From NCBI RefSeq assembly GCF_018860155.1, contig NZ_JAHKNI010000002.1, positions 224,703 through 288,702 on the forward strand: a DNA stretch of 64,000 nucleotides. The letters are read 5' to 3'. Numbering within the stretch: the stretch's first letter is position 1; each line of letters starts with the position of its first letter. Origin of the DNA: Nocardia albiluteola. GTDB lineage: Bacteria; Actinomycetota; Actinomycetes; Mycobacteriales; Mycobacteriaceae. Below are positions 28,780-37,015 of the stretch, one piece after another. The position numbers were made by a program, and so were the translations under genes. Below the pieces are notes generated by a model. That model was given only the letters and a program-made list of their open reading frames with translations. It was not told the DNA's origin and searched no databases.

Positions 28780-29637
28780 ATGGGCTTGATGGATACGCTC
28801 AAGGGTTTGCTCGGAAGGGGCAAGGAGGTTGCGGCGGAGAACGCCGACAAGATCCAGCAAGCCGTTGACAAGGCCGGGGAATTCATCGACGAGAAGACCG
28901 GTGGCAAGTACTCCGATCAGATCGAGAAGGGCGCCGCCGCAGTCAAGAGCGCCATCCCGGAACAGGCCGCGGGCGCGTCCGAGGCGAAGCCCGAGGCCGC
29001 AGCCGAGCAGACTCCTGAGGCCGAATCTGCCACTGCCGCAACCGAACCGGCGGCCGAGGCCAAGGCCGAGCCGATCGCCGAGGAGGCGGCGGCCGATCCC
29101 GCCGCTGCGGCTCTGTCTCCGGCCGTTGCCGCGGCCGAGGCGGCCGCGAAGGCGGCGCAGGAACTGCTGCAGGAGGGCGACCTCGCTACCAAGGGCACTC
29201 CGAACCCGGCGGCCGTGATCGCGGCCCAGGCCGAGGCTGCTGCGGCGGAGGCCGCCAAGTCCGCGACCGATGCCGCTGCGGCGCAACCGGAGCAGGCCCC
29301 GGCTGCGGCCGAGCCCGCCAAGCCCGAGGCCGCGGCCGAGCCCGCCGCCGAACCGGCTGCCGCTGCAACCGAATCGGCGACCGAGGCCAAGGCCGAGCCG
29401 ATCGCCGAGGAGGCTCCGGCCGAACCGGCTGCTGCTGAGTCGGCTGCTGCCGAATCGGCCGCCGCCGCTGAACCCGCGGCCGAGCCCGCTGCCGCTGCTG
29501 CTGAGCCTGCGGCCGCTGAGCCTGCGGCCGAGTCGGCTGCCGCTACCGAGGCCGCCGCACCCGCGACCGAGGCCGCACCTGCGGCCGAGGAGTCTGCCGC
29601 GGGCGATGCGGCTCCGGCCGAAACGCCGAAGGACTGA
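28780..29637 (+). CDS. antitoxin-like (MT0933/Rv0909 family) domain with long Ala/Glu-rich tail
   Basis: 285 residues. The first 55 (MGLMDTLKGLLGRGKEVAAE, then KAGEFIDEKTGGKYSDQIEK) match the short Rv0909/MT0933 antitoxin family, which normally ends at about this length. The remaining 230 are almost only Ala, Glu, Pro, Lys, Ser and Thr with AEPAA-type repeats, probably disordered or helical. Two long blocks are similar (EPIAEEAAADPAA and EPIAEEAPAEPAA). GAAGGAG lies 11 bases upstream of ATG 28780. No toxin gene of the Rv0910 type is adjacent. A strong terminator follows directly. Function as an antitoxin is doubtful; a cell-envelope or DNA-associated role is possible. Confidence 0.8.
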   Translation: MGLMDTLKGLLGRGKEVAAENADKIQQAVDKAGEFIDEKTGGKYSDQIEKGAAAVKSAIPEQAAGASEAKPEAAAEQTPEAESATAATEPAAEAKAEPIAEEAAADPAAAALSPAVAAAEAAAKAAQELLQEGDLATKGTPNPAAVIAAQAEAAAAEAAKSATDAAAAQPEQAPAAAEPAKPEAAAEPAAEPAAAATESATEAKAEPIAEEAPAEPAAAESAAAESAAAAEPAAEPAAAAAEPAAAEPAAESAAATEAAAPATEAAPAAEESAAGDAAPAETPKD

Positions 29638-29644
29638 TACATCC

Positions 29645-29690
29645 CCGACGGGCCGTTCGCTATCTCCCCGGGCAGCGAGCGGCCCGTCGG
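29645..29690 (+). terminator. strong hairpin terminator
   Basis: 17-base arms (29645-29661 and 29674-29690) pair throughout with one G-U wobble; 12-base loop. Lies 8 bases after the stop of the Ala/Glu-rich protein gene. Confidence 0.85.
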
Positions 29691-30098
29691 TGTGCGCAGG
29701 GCCGGACGCCATTCCGATGGGTCGCTTGACCGATACCGGCTGCGAGCGTCCGCGAGGGCGTGAGGTTGTCGCTGCGCACCCCCTTCAGGCTCGGCACTCG
29801 GGACGACCGGTCGCGCTCTCGAATCCGACGATCTGTGTCCGGGATTGCACCGACTCGCCGGCTGTGATGGTGCGAGATGCTCGTTCCGTCGTCGGTTGTG
29901 GCAAGGAGGATCGTCGCCGAGGGGTGTGGTCGCGGGCGACGCTCGCCCGTCTGTGACGGCGCCGGCACCCGCTCGCCCGCCGATTGTGGTGGCGCGATGT
30001 GTCGGAGGCCGGTCGCGGGCTTGTCGCTGCTGGTCACCCGAGGAAGGTGAACGCTCTGGTGTGGCGTGCGCCGCGCCGGATTTGTCGGTCCTTGGCTC
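29691..30098. other. intergenic region upstream of ligD
   Basis: 408 bases in which I see no coding region, RNA gene or repeat. Several short frames are open on both strands but none has a start signal or a plausible product. A Ku gene, often divergent from ligD in mycobacteria, is not here. Confidence 0.4.
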
Positions 30099-30104
30099 TA
30101 GACT
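30099..30104 (+). promoter_or_regulatory. ligD -10 hexamer (leaderless)
   Basis: TAGACT ends 6 bases before ATG 30111; no ribosome binding site. No good -35 at the expected distance. Confidence 0.5.
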
Positions 30105-30110
30105 TCGGAT

Positions 30111-32372
30111 ATGGTGGCCCGCCGGGATTTCGGGGGTATCGAGGTTGAATTGAGCAACCTCGACAAGGTGCTGTATCCGGCCACCGGCACCACCAAGGGG
30201 GAGGTTGTCGCCTACTTCACCGCGATAGCGCCCGCGCTGCTCCCGCATATCGCCGGTCGTCCGGTCACTCGCAAACGCTGGCCCAACGGCGTGGAGGAGC
30301 CCTCGTTCTTCGAGAAGAATCTGGCCGCCCACGCGCCGAAATGGCTGGACCGAGCCGCGCAGCGGCATTCGGGCCGCGAGGTGGTCTATCCGCTGATCGA
30401 TTCGGTCGCGGGCATGGCCTGGCTCGGGCAGCAGGCGGCACTGGAAATCCATGTGCCGCAATGGATCTTCCAAGGCGGTGAGCGCGGTCCGATCACCCGC
30501 CTCGTGTTCGATCTGGATCCCGGGCCGGGCGCGGGGCTGGCCGAATGTGCGCTGGTGGCGGTGTGGATTCGCGATACGGTGCGCGACGCCGGGCTGGAGG
30601 CCTACCCGGTGACCAGCGGCAGCAAGGGGATTCACGTCTACGTTCCGCTGGATCGCACGGTCAGCGCGTCCGGCGCGTCCACGATCGCCAAACAGGTGGC
30701 CACCGGGTTGGAGCGACTGCACCCGGATCTAGTCACGGCCACCATGGCCAAGCGCGCCCGGCCCGGAAAGGTCTTCCTGGACTGGAGCCAGAACAATCCG
30801 TCCAAGACCACCATCGCGCCGTATTCGCTGCGCGGGCGCACCCAGCCCACGGTGGCCGCGCCGCGCCGCTGGGAGGAAATCGAGGATCGTAAACATCTGC
30901 GGCACTTGACCTTCGACGAGGCGCTGGTCCGCTGGCGGGAGCACGGCGATGCGCTCGCGGGCCTCGACGTGCAGGTGCCGCCTCGCGGTGGGGGCGCCGA
31001 CGCGTTGAGCACCTACCGTTCGATGCGCGATCCCGCGCGCACCCCCGAACCGGTTCCGGCGCAGGCCCCGGAGCCGGGCCCGGGCGACAGGTTCGTTGTC
31101 CAGGAGCATCACGCCCGTCGCACGCACTGGGATCTGCGGCTCGAGCGCGACGGCGTGCTGGTCTCCTGGGCCGTGCCGAAGGGGCCGCCGACCTCCACGA
31201 GCGAGAACCGGCTGGCCGTGCACACCGAGGATCACCCGTTGGAATACCTGGACTTCCACGGCGCCATCCCCAAGGGCGAGTACGGCGCCGGGGAGATGAC
31301 CATCTGGGATACGGGCACCTACGAGACCGAGAAATGGCGCGACGACGAGGTGATCGTGCGGCTGCGGGGCACCCGGCTCGACGGCCGCTACGCCCTGATC
31401 CAGACCAACGGCAACCAGTGGCTGATGCATCTGATGAAGCCGGAACCGGCGGCGCCGCAACCGATTCCGGACGGCAAGCGGGGGCCGGTGGAGTTCCCGC
31501 GGGGCCTGACCCCGATGCTGGCCACCCCGGGGGATGTGACGACTCTCGATGCGGGGGAGTGGGCGTTCGAGACGAAATGGGACGGCTTCCGGCTGATCGC
31601 CGAAATCGATGGCGGCGCGGTGACTTTGCGCAGCCGCGCCGGAAACGTTGTCACCGGCCGTTATCCGCGCGTCGCCGCGATGGCTGTCGAGCTGGCCGGG
31701 CATCGCGCGGTGCTCGACGGCGAGGCGGTGGTCTTCGACGATCACGGCGTCGCGAATCTCGGCCTGCTGCAGGCGGATGCGGCGCGCGCGGTCTTCGTCG
31801 CCTTCGACGTGCTGTATCTCGACGGCACATCGCTTGTCCGCAAACGTTATTCGGACCGCCGCCGGGTGCTGGAGGCGCTGGCGGGCCGCTCGGCCGCGCT
31901 GGTGGTGCCGCCCCGGCTCGACGGTTCCGGCGCGGAGGCGCTGCAGTACAGCCAGCGGCACGGCATGGAGGGCGTGGTCGCCAAGCGCCTGGATTCGATC
32001 TACCAGCCGGGGCGGCGCGGGCAGTCCTGGGTCAAGACCCGGAACTGGCGCACCCAGCAGGTGGTGATCGGCGGCTGGCGGCGCAGCGATGCCCGGCAGT
32101 TCGCGTCGCTGCTGGTCGGGGTGCATCACGAGGACCGGCTGTACTATGTGGGCCGGGTCGGCACCGGATTCAGCGAGCAGGAGATGGCGGAGCTGTCGAC
32201 CCGGATGTACCGGCTGCGCCGCAAAACCAGCCCGTTCGACAACGAGCTCACCCCGGACGAGCGCAAGGACGCTATCTGGGTCACCCCGAAGCTCACCGGG
32301 ACGGTGCGCTACATGAACTGGACCGAATCCGGGCGCCTCTGGCACCCGGCGTGGATACCGTCCACCGATTGA
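30111..32372 (+). CDS. ligD: multifunctional ATP-dependent DNA ligase D
   Basis: Three-domain NHEJ ligase, 753 residues, in the mycobacterial order. It has a primase-like polymerase (about 1-290; VFDLDPGPG metal site, SGSKGIHVYVPLD) and a 3'-phosphoesterase (about 325-450; EHHARRTHWDLRLERDG, PKGEYGAGEMTIWD). An ATP-dependent ligase domain follows (about 460-753; adenylated lysine in FETKWDGFRLIAE, GEAVVFDD, EGVVAKRLD, SWVKTRNWR). It would work with Ku to repair double-strand breaks, filling and sealing ends. Ku is not within the window. ATG 30111 with the -10 element just upstream suggests a leaderless message. Confidence 0.96.
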   Translation: MVARRDFGGIEVELSNLDKVLYPATGTTKGEVVAYFTAIAPALLPHIAGRPVTRKRWPNGVEEPSFFEKNLAAHAPKWLDRAAQRHSGREVVYPLIDSVAGMAWLGQQAALEIHVPQWIFQGGERGPITRLVFDLDPGPGAGLAECALVAVWIRDTVRDAGLEAYPVTSGSKGIHVYVPLDRTVSASGASTIAKQVATGLERLHPDLVTATMAKRARPGKVFLDWSQNNPSKTTIAPYSLRGRTQPTVAAPRRWEEIEDRKHLRHLTFDEALVRWREHGDALAGLDVQVPPRGGGADALSTYRSMRDPARTPEPVPAQAPEPGPGDRFVVQEHHARRTHWDLRLERDGVLVSWAVPKGPPTSTSENRLAVHTEDHPLEYLDFHGAIPKGEYGAGEMTIWDTGTYETEKWRDDEVIVRLRGTRLDGRYALIQTNGNQWLMHLMKPEPAAPQPIPDGKRGPVEFPRGLTPMLATPGDVTTLDAGEWAFETKWDGFRLIAEIDGGAVTLRSRAGNVVTGRYPRVAAMAVELAGHRAVLDGEAVVFDDHGVANLGLLQADAARAVFVAFDVLYLDGTSLVRKRYSDRRRVLEALAGRSAALVVPPRLDGSGAEALQYSQRHGMEGVVAKRLDSIYQPGRRGQSWVKTRNWRTQQVVIGGWRRSDARQFASLLVGVHHEDRLYYVGRVGTGFSEQEMAELSTRMYRLRRKTSPFDNELTPDERKDAIWVTPKLTGTVRYMNWTESGRLWHPAWIPSTD

Positions 32373-32481
32373 TCGGTTGCGCCCCAATTGCCGCACGCTA
32401 TTCCCCGGGAAACAGCGGGGTGATACGAGATACCCGTCGTTGTAGCATGATCGGTATTCGGAAAGCGAGGTGACGTGGCCC

Positions 32482-33057
32482 ATGCCGGAAGCTTTGCGAT
32501 TATTCCTGGCCATCGAACCCGATCCGGAACTACGCCGCGGCCTGTCCCATCTGATCGGTGAACTCAAACGAGAGTCGTGGGCGGCACACGTCAGGTGGGT
32601 GCGCTCGGCTAATTTGCACCTCACCCTGAGGTTCCTGGGCGACGTTGCGGCCGAGGACATTTCGGGGATATCCGGGGGTGTGCGCACCGTAACCGGCGGG
32701 ATCGAACCATTCCGCATAGGGGTACACCGCATCGCGCCATTCCCGACGCCACGTAGACCGCATGCGATCGTGGGCGAAACTACTCCCTGCCCGCAGCTGT
32801 TCGCGCTCGCCTCGACATTGGAACAGGTTGCCGTGAGTGCGGGTTTGGCCCCGGAAAGACGGCCATTTTCACCCCATTTCACCCTTGGGCGCTTGATCAA
32901 ATCTCGGACACCGCATCTGAACGAATCCGCGAAGTCGAACCTAGGGCCGATGACGGTCGGCAGAATCGTCTTGCTGAACAGCGAGCAGACCGAACGCGGC
33001 CGGACGTACACACCGTTGGAATATTTCCCGCTAGGGAAATCCGGGAGCGCCGCGTAG
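32482..33057 (+). CDS. thpR: RNA 2',3'-cyclic phosphodiesterase (ThpR/LigT)
   Basis: 191-residue 2H phosphoesterase. The two catalytic HxT motifs are present, NLHLTLRFLG (near residue 46) and FSPHFTLGRL, with the typical LRLFLAIEPDPE opening. E. coli ThpR hydrolyses 2',3'-cyclic phosphate ends of RNA and can run a ligase reaction in vitro; the cellular role is unclear. Start ATG 32482 is chosen because GAGGTGA lies 8 bases upstream; GTG 32470 is in frame but overlaps that site. It follows ligD by 109 bases on the same strand. Base use is somewhat less GC-biased than its neighbours. Confidence 0.9.
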   Translation: MPEALRLFLAIEPDPELRRGLSHLIGELKRESWAAHVRWVRSANLHLTLRFLGDVAAEDISGISGGVRTVTGGIEPFRIGVHRIAPFPTPRRPHAIVGETTPCPQLFALASTLEQVAVSAGLAPERRPFSPHFTLGRLIKSRTPHLNESAKSNLGPMTVGRIVLLNSEQTERGRTYTPLEYFPLGKSGSAA

Positions 33058-33087
33058 CGACGCAGGGCCACGATGAACCATCTCCGC

Positions 33088-33732
33088 TCAGGCGTCCCCG
33101 GCCAGTAGGGGCTCGATCGTGTCGACATCGGTGACGATCGCGTTCCCCTGGAAGGCGAAATCGTCCAGCGCGCGGTCCATGGCCGCCTTGTCGCGCCCGC
33201 CGCAGGCGTCGCCGATGACGACAGGCACGAATCCGAGGTCAGTGGAATGCGAGACGGTGGGCGCGACGCCGATCTCCAGCGCCACCCCGGCGATGGCGTA
33301 GGAGACGATGCCCAGATCGCGCAGCGTCGCCGCCAGCGGGGTGCCCTCGAAGGCGGACATGGTCGTCTTGTCGAAGACGATCTCGTCCGGACCGGGCCGC
33401 AGCTCCGGCACCAGCTCGAAGCCAGGAGTGTCGCGCAGCAGGATCGGCTTCAGCTCGTCGACCGAGTCGACGCCCTGCCAGGCCATCGCCATGCGCATCG
33501 CGAACAGGCCGCTCAGCCGCGGGGGCAGGAACATGTGCCGCAGGAAGATGACCGGATATCCGCCGCGGCGCGCGGCCCGCACCACCCGCGCGACGCGCTC
33601 GATGATCGCCGCGCTGTCCTCGAGCTGCGACAGCACTCCCACCTGCATGTCGTAGACGATGACGGCCATCCGCCCCGGCGTGCAGACCTCGGCCAGTCCG
33701 CCCGGTATCTGAAGCCCATTGCCTTCTCGCAT
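33088..33732 (-). CDS. isochorismatase-family hydrolase
   Basis: 214-residue alpha/beta hydrolase of the isochorismatase/cysteine hydrolase superfamily. The catalytic Asp is in MAVIVYDMQVG and the Lys in IVFDKTTMSAFEGTPL. At the position of the nucleophilic cysteine the sequence reads AGVALEIGVAPT, so cysteine is absent, as in a common ALEIG subgroup. A simple amidase mechanism is therefore not supported. VVIGDACGGRDKAAMDRALDD is conserved in that subgroup. AGGGAGGG just upstream fixes ATG 33732. Convergent with thpR and divergent from the lipase gene. Confidence 0.85.
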   Translation of the reverse strand: MREGNGLQIPGGLAEVCTPGRMAVIVYDMQVGVLSQLEDSAAIIERVARVVRAARRGGYPVIFLRHMFLPPRLSGLFAMRMAMAWQGVDSVDELKPILLRDTPGFELVPELRPGPDEIVFDKTTMSAFEGTPLAATLRDLGIVSYAIAGVALEIGVAPTVSHSTDLGFVPVVIGDACGGRDKAAMDRALDDFAFQGNAIVTDVDTIEPLLAGDA

Positions 33733-33978
33733 TGTGCCCTCCCTGTGTTCATAGTGAGCGCCACTCCCGGGCCGCCGGCGTGTGTTCGGTTTCCGCGGTA
33801 GTCTGCTGCCCGTGCGCCGGCCCCTCGGTCGGCAGCGGTCTCGCCCCACACTACCGGCGATTTTCACCCGCCCGACGGCCCGGTGATCGCCGCCGACTCG
33901 CCGTCCTCGAGTTTCCGACACGTCCCCTGGTACGGCCCGACACGCCCGAAACATTGCCGATACACGCTTGAATGGTCG

Positions 33979-34007
33979 TTGACCTGGGCATTTCTGGGAG
34001 ATACGGT
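33979..34007 (+). promoter_or_regulatory. promoter of the secreted lipase gene
   Basis: TTGACC (33979-33984), 17-base spacer, TACGGT (34002-34007). Transcription would start near 34014, leaving a leader of about 65 bases and excluding in-frame start codons further upstream. The rest of the 33733-34080 gap holds no gene. Confidence 0.65.
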
Positions 34008-34080
34008 GATGTCCCCGAAGGGTGTGGTGCCGGCGCGGATCGGTGCCTACGGTAGCCGCGCGGCGACGCAGGAGGGCTCG

Positions 34081-35328
34081 ATGGATTTCGGGTATTTCGC
34101 GGAAAAGGCTGCGCCGCGCCCGTTCTGGGCGGCGCTACTCGTCGTGGCCGCCGCCGTAATGCTGGCCTCGGTGATGTCGATATCGCCCGGGCACGCCGAG
34201 GTGCCCTTCCCCGACGACGATTCGTTCTATACCGCGCCCGCGGACCTGGACAGCCAACCGAACGGCGCGGTGCTCGGCACCCGCCCGATCGCTGTGTTCG
34301 GGCTGCCCCTGCCGGTGTCGGGATGGCAATTACGGTATCGCACAAACGATTCGGGCGGACATCCGATCCTGGATGTGGCCACGGTGCTGGTGCCGCCGAC
34401 ACCCTGGCCGGACGGCCCGCGACCGCTGCTGAGCTACCAGGTGCCCGAGGACAGCATCGGCACCCGCTGCGCGCCGTCGTTCGCGCTGTCCGGCGGGTGG
34501 GATCCGGGCGTGATCAACACGCTGCTGGACGTGCCCTTCATGACCGCGGCGCTGCTGCGCGGCTGGGCCGTGGTGGCCAGCGACTACGAGGGCCCGCAGT
34601 CGCGATTCTTGGACGGTGTCAGTGCGGGTCGTGCGGTGCTGGACGGTGTACGCGCGGCCCGATCGTTCGCCCCGAACGGAGTCGATGACTCGAGTCCCAT
34701 TGGGGCATGGGGATATTCGGGCGGGTCCTTCGCGACGCTGTGGGCGGCTGAGCTGCGCCCGAGTTACGCGCCGGACGTCCGGTTCGCGGGCATCAGCACC
34801 GGCGGCGTGCCCGCCGATATCCCGGCGATCGCGCGGCGGGCGGACGGCGGGCCGCAGTCCGGGCTCGCCGTGCTGATTCTGCTGGCCCTCACGCGCAACC
34901 AGCCCGAGTCGGGCCTGCCCGGCCTGCTCAACGCCCGCGGCTGGGAACTCCTGGCGACCAATGAAACCGCCTGCGGTTCGGATCTTATGCCCGCATACTT
35001 CAACGCCCACGTCGACGACTACTCCACGATCCCGAACATCCTGGACAGCAGCGCCTTTCGCGGCGCGGCGGCAACGAACGAACTGGGCGGCACGGCCCCG
35101 GACACCCCGCTGTACATGTACCACAGCATCTCCGACGACATGATACCCGTGGCGGGCTTCGACGCAGTGGTACAGCGTTACTGTGCGGGGGGCACGACCC
35201 TGACGGCCATCCACTCGCCGTTCCCGACGCATAACGGCGCGGCGATCGGCGAGGCCCTGGGCGGGATGAACTACCTGTCGGACCGCTTCGCGGGTGTGCC
35301 CGTCCCGCCGGGGTGCGTGATTCGGTAG
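34081..35328 (+). CDS. secreted lipase (secretory lipase family)
   Basis: 415-residue exported alpha/beta hydrolase of the LIP/secretory lipase family common in Nocardia and Mycobacterium. The N-terminal signal sequence spans about 1-38 (hydrophobic core FWAALLVVAAAVMLASVM, then PGHAEVPFP). The nucleophile elbow is GAWGYSGGSFATLW, the acid is likely in ISDDMIPV, and the histidine lies in a late segment such as FPTHNGAAIG. Cysteines at CAPSF, ETACGS, RYCAGG and the C-terminal GCVIR suggest disulfides. Substrate is probably host or environmental acylglycerols, by family. AGGAGGG 5 bases upstream supports ATG 34081. Confidence 0.9.
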   Translation: MDFGYFAEKAAPRPFWAALLVVAAAVMLASVMSISPGHAEVPFPDDDSFYTAPADLDSQPNGAVLGTRPIAVFGLPLPVSGWQLRYRTNDSGGHPILDVATVLVPPTPWPDGPRPLLSYQVPEDSIGTRCAPSFALSGGWDPGVINTLLDVPFMTAALLRGWAVVASDYEGPQSRFLDGVSAGRAVLDGVRAARSFAPNGVDDSSPIGAWGYSGGSFATLWAAELRPSYAPDVRFAGISTGGVPADIPAIARRADGGPQSGLAVLILLALTRNQPESGLPGLLNARGWELLATNETACGSDLMPAYFNAHVDDYSTIPNILDSSAFRGAAATNELGGTAPDTPLYMYHSISDDMIPVAGFDAVVQRYCAGGTTLTAIHSPFPTHNGAAIGEALGGMNYLSDRFAGVPVPPGCVIR

Positions 35329-35361
35329 TCCGGCTCTCGAGCACGGGCAGATCAATTCCGG

Positions 35362-35382
35362 GCCGGCGGTGGTGGCGCCGGC
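35362..35382. terminator. hairpin between convergent lipase and GNAT genes
   Basis: GCCGGCG / CGCCGGC, 7 bp with a 7-base loop, in the gap between the two stops; can act on both strands. Confidence 0.55.
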
Positions 35383-35394
35383 GAGCGTGGCGCG

Positions 35395-36243
35395 TCAGCC
35401 CAGTTCGAGCGTGGTTACACCGAAAACTTTTTCCTGATAGTGGTTTCGAACCGGCCCGGTGTACATGCGCGCGGTTTCGAAACTGGGTTGCAGGCCCGCC
35501 TCCTGCGCCAGGGCGACGGCGGGTTCGTTGCACAACGGCACGTCGATGGCCACCTCGGCCCCGTCCGCCAGCGCGGACAACAGCTCGCGCGCGTCCGCGG
35601 CGGTGTCGGCGAACAGCGGGCCGATGCGCGGGGAATCCCTTGCGGGACGGATGGTTCCGAATCCGGTGAGCACGCCGTCGACAACGCGGACGACGGTGCG
35701 ATGCGCCGGATCCGACAGCCAGGCGCCGAGCAGGGCGGGACGGTCGGCAGGGATGCACGAGGAGTCGTAGGTCCGCACGGTCGGGATATCGGCGGGACTC
35801 AGGGGGCGCACGGTGCCGTCCGGCGGCGCCAGCCGCGGCACGCCCGCGAAACGTGCGGTGCGGTAAGCGAGTTCGAAGCCGCTGCGCCGGTAGTTGTGCT
35901 GCTGGGCGACGACACCGTCGAGTCCCACGACCCGGGTACCGGCATGCTCGAGTCCCGCCCGCCAGGTGGCCAGTCCCAGGCCGCGACCGCGCAGGTCCGG
36001 ACGCACGAGATAGAAACCCAGGAAGGCGAATTCGGGCCCGTAGTTGACCACCGATACGGCGGTGGCGGGCTCCCCGTCCACACGCCCGAGGAAGAACCCG
36101 TCGGGGTCCTGGGCGAAGAATGCCGAGACGTCTCCCAGCCCCGGATTCCACCCCTCGTCCGCGGCCCACGCGACGACCGTCGCCCAATCATCCTGTGTGG
36201 CATGGCCGATGACCAACTCGGCGGGACACGCGGCATCCGGCAT
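35395..36243 (-). CDS. GNAT-family N-acetyltransferase
   Basis: 282-residue protein with an N-terminal GNAT domain (about 10-140) whose acetyl-CoA pyrophosphate loop is VRPDLRGRGLGLATW. A C-terminal half (about 145-282) resembles the Acetyltransf_18-type second domain (ADGAEVAIDVPLCNEPAVALAQEAG; FETARMYTGP). This two-domain form is widespread, and its acceptor substrate is generally unknown. A TACTGT hexamer ends 7 bases before ATG 36243, suggesting a leaderless message. Confidence 0.87.
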   Translation of the reverse strand: MPDAACPAELVIGHATQDDWATVVAWAADEGWNPGLGDVSAFFAQDPDGFFLGRVDGEPATAVSVVNYGPEFAFLGFYLVRPDLRGRGLGLATWRAGLEHAGTRVVGLDGVVAQQHNYRRSGFELAYRTARFAGVPRLAPPDGTVRPLSPADIPTVRTYDSSCIPADRPALLGAWLSDPAHRTVVRVVDGVLTGFGTIRPARDSPRIGPLFADTAADARELLSALADGAEVAIDVPLCNEPAVALAQEAGLQPSFETARMYTGPVRNHYQEKVFGVTTLELG

Positions 36244-36250
36244 GCCTTCA

Positions 36251-36256
36251 ACAGTA
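36251..36256 (-). promoter_or_regulatory. GNAT gene -10 hexamer (leaderless)
   Basis: TACTGT on the minus strand, 7 bases before the ATG. Confidence 0.4.
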
Positions 36257-36312
36257 ATGAAGAACTGCCTCCCGGTAGGACAAGCCGGGCGGAGCGTCGT
36301 GCAGCGCGGGCC

Positions 36313-36328
36313 GCCGCGAACGCGCGGC
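36313..36328 (-). terminator. short hairpin after the NarL-type regulator gene
   Basis: GCCGCG / CGCGGC, 6 bp with a 4-base loop, 9 bases past the regulator stop. Short, so tentative. Confidence 0.4.
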
Positions 36329-36337
36329 AGCCACCCA

Positions 36338-37015
36338 TCAGCTCGGCGAATTGGGCCGGGTCAGCCCCAGGTCGTAGGCCAGGATCACCGCCTGGATGCG
36401 GTCGCGAGCCCCGACCTTGGCCAGGACGCGGCCGACGTGGGTCTTGACGGTGGATTCGGAAAGCACCAGGCGCTCGGCGATCTCGCCGTTCGTCCAGCCC
36501 TGGCCGATGGCGACCAGGATTTCCCGTTCCCGATCGGTGAGTGCCAGCCAGCGCGGATCGTTGCCGCCCGGCGGTGCGGCCGGTTCCGCGGGCAGGTGCT
36601 GGGCATAGGCGTCGAGCAGGCGCCGGGTGAGCCTGGGGGCGATGACCGCGTCACCGCCCGCGACCGCGCGGATCCCGGCCAGGAGTTCCTCGGGATGCGC
36701 ATCCTTGAGCAGGAACCCGCTGGCCCCGGCGCGCAGCGCGGCGTGCGCGTATTCGTCGAGGTCGAAGGTGGTCATGACGAGGATGCGGGAGCGCCCCCCG
36801 GCGGCGACGATGCGCCGGGTGGCCTCGATGCCGTCCATGCCGGGCATGCGGATGTCCATCAGCACGACGTCGGGCCGGAACTCGGCGGCGGCGCGCACGG
36901 CCTCGGAGCCGTTGGCGGCCTCGCCGACCACCTCGGTCTCGGACGCGGCGTCGAGCAGCATGCGCAGGCCGTACCGCTGCAGCGGCTGGTCGTCGACGAT
37001 CAGGACGGTGATCAC
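36338..37015 (-). CDS. NarL/FixJ-family response regulator
   Basis: 225 residues: receiver with acidic VDDQ near the N-terminus, phospho-Asp in VVLMDIRMPGMDG, switch Thr/Lys (MTTF; GFLLKDA), then a LuxR-type HTH (LTDREREILVAIGQGWTNGE; LSESTVKTHVGRVLAKVGARDR). Its GTG start (37015) overlaps the kinase stop as GTGA. By position it probably controls the adjacent ABC transporter genes, an arrangement common for drug or lantibiotic efflux in actinobacteria. Confidence 0.93.
   Translation of the reverse strand: MITVLIVDDQPLQRYGLRMLLDAASETEVVGEAANGSEAVRAAAEFRPDVVLMDIRMPGMDGIEATRRIVAAGGRSRILVMTTFDLDEYAHAALRAGASGFLLKDAHPEELLAGIRAVAGGDAVIAPRLTRRLLDAYAQHLPAEPAAPPGGNDPRWLALTDREREILVAIGQGWTNGEIAERLVLSESTVKTHVGRVLAKVGARDRIQAVILAYDLGLTRPNSPS

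Noticed and set aside
28917..33128. Long minus-strand frames over the Ala/Glu-rich gene and ligD
   Set aside because: Antisense shadows of genes with clear homology, ribosome binding sites and terminators on the plus strand.
33883..34080. Longer lipase N-terminus starting at 33883 or at ATG 34009
   Set aside because: A good promoter at 33979-34007 places the transcript start after or at these codons. ATG 34081 has a strong ribosome binding site and directly precedes the signal peptide.
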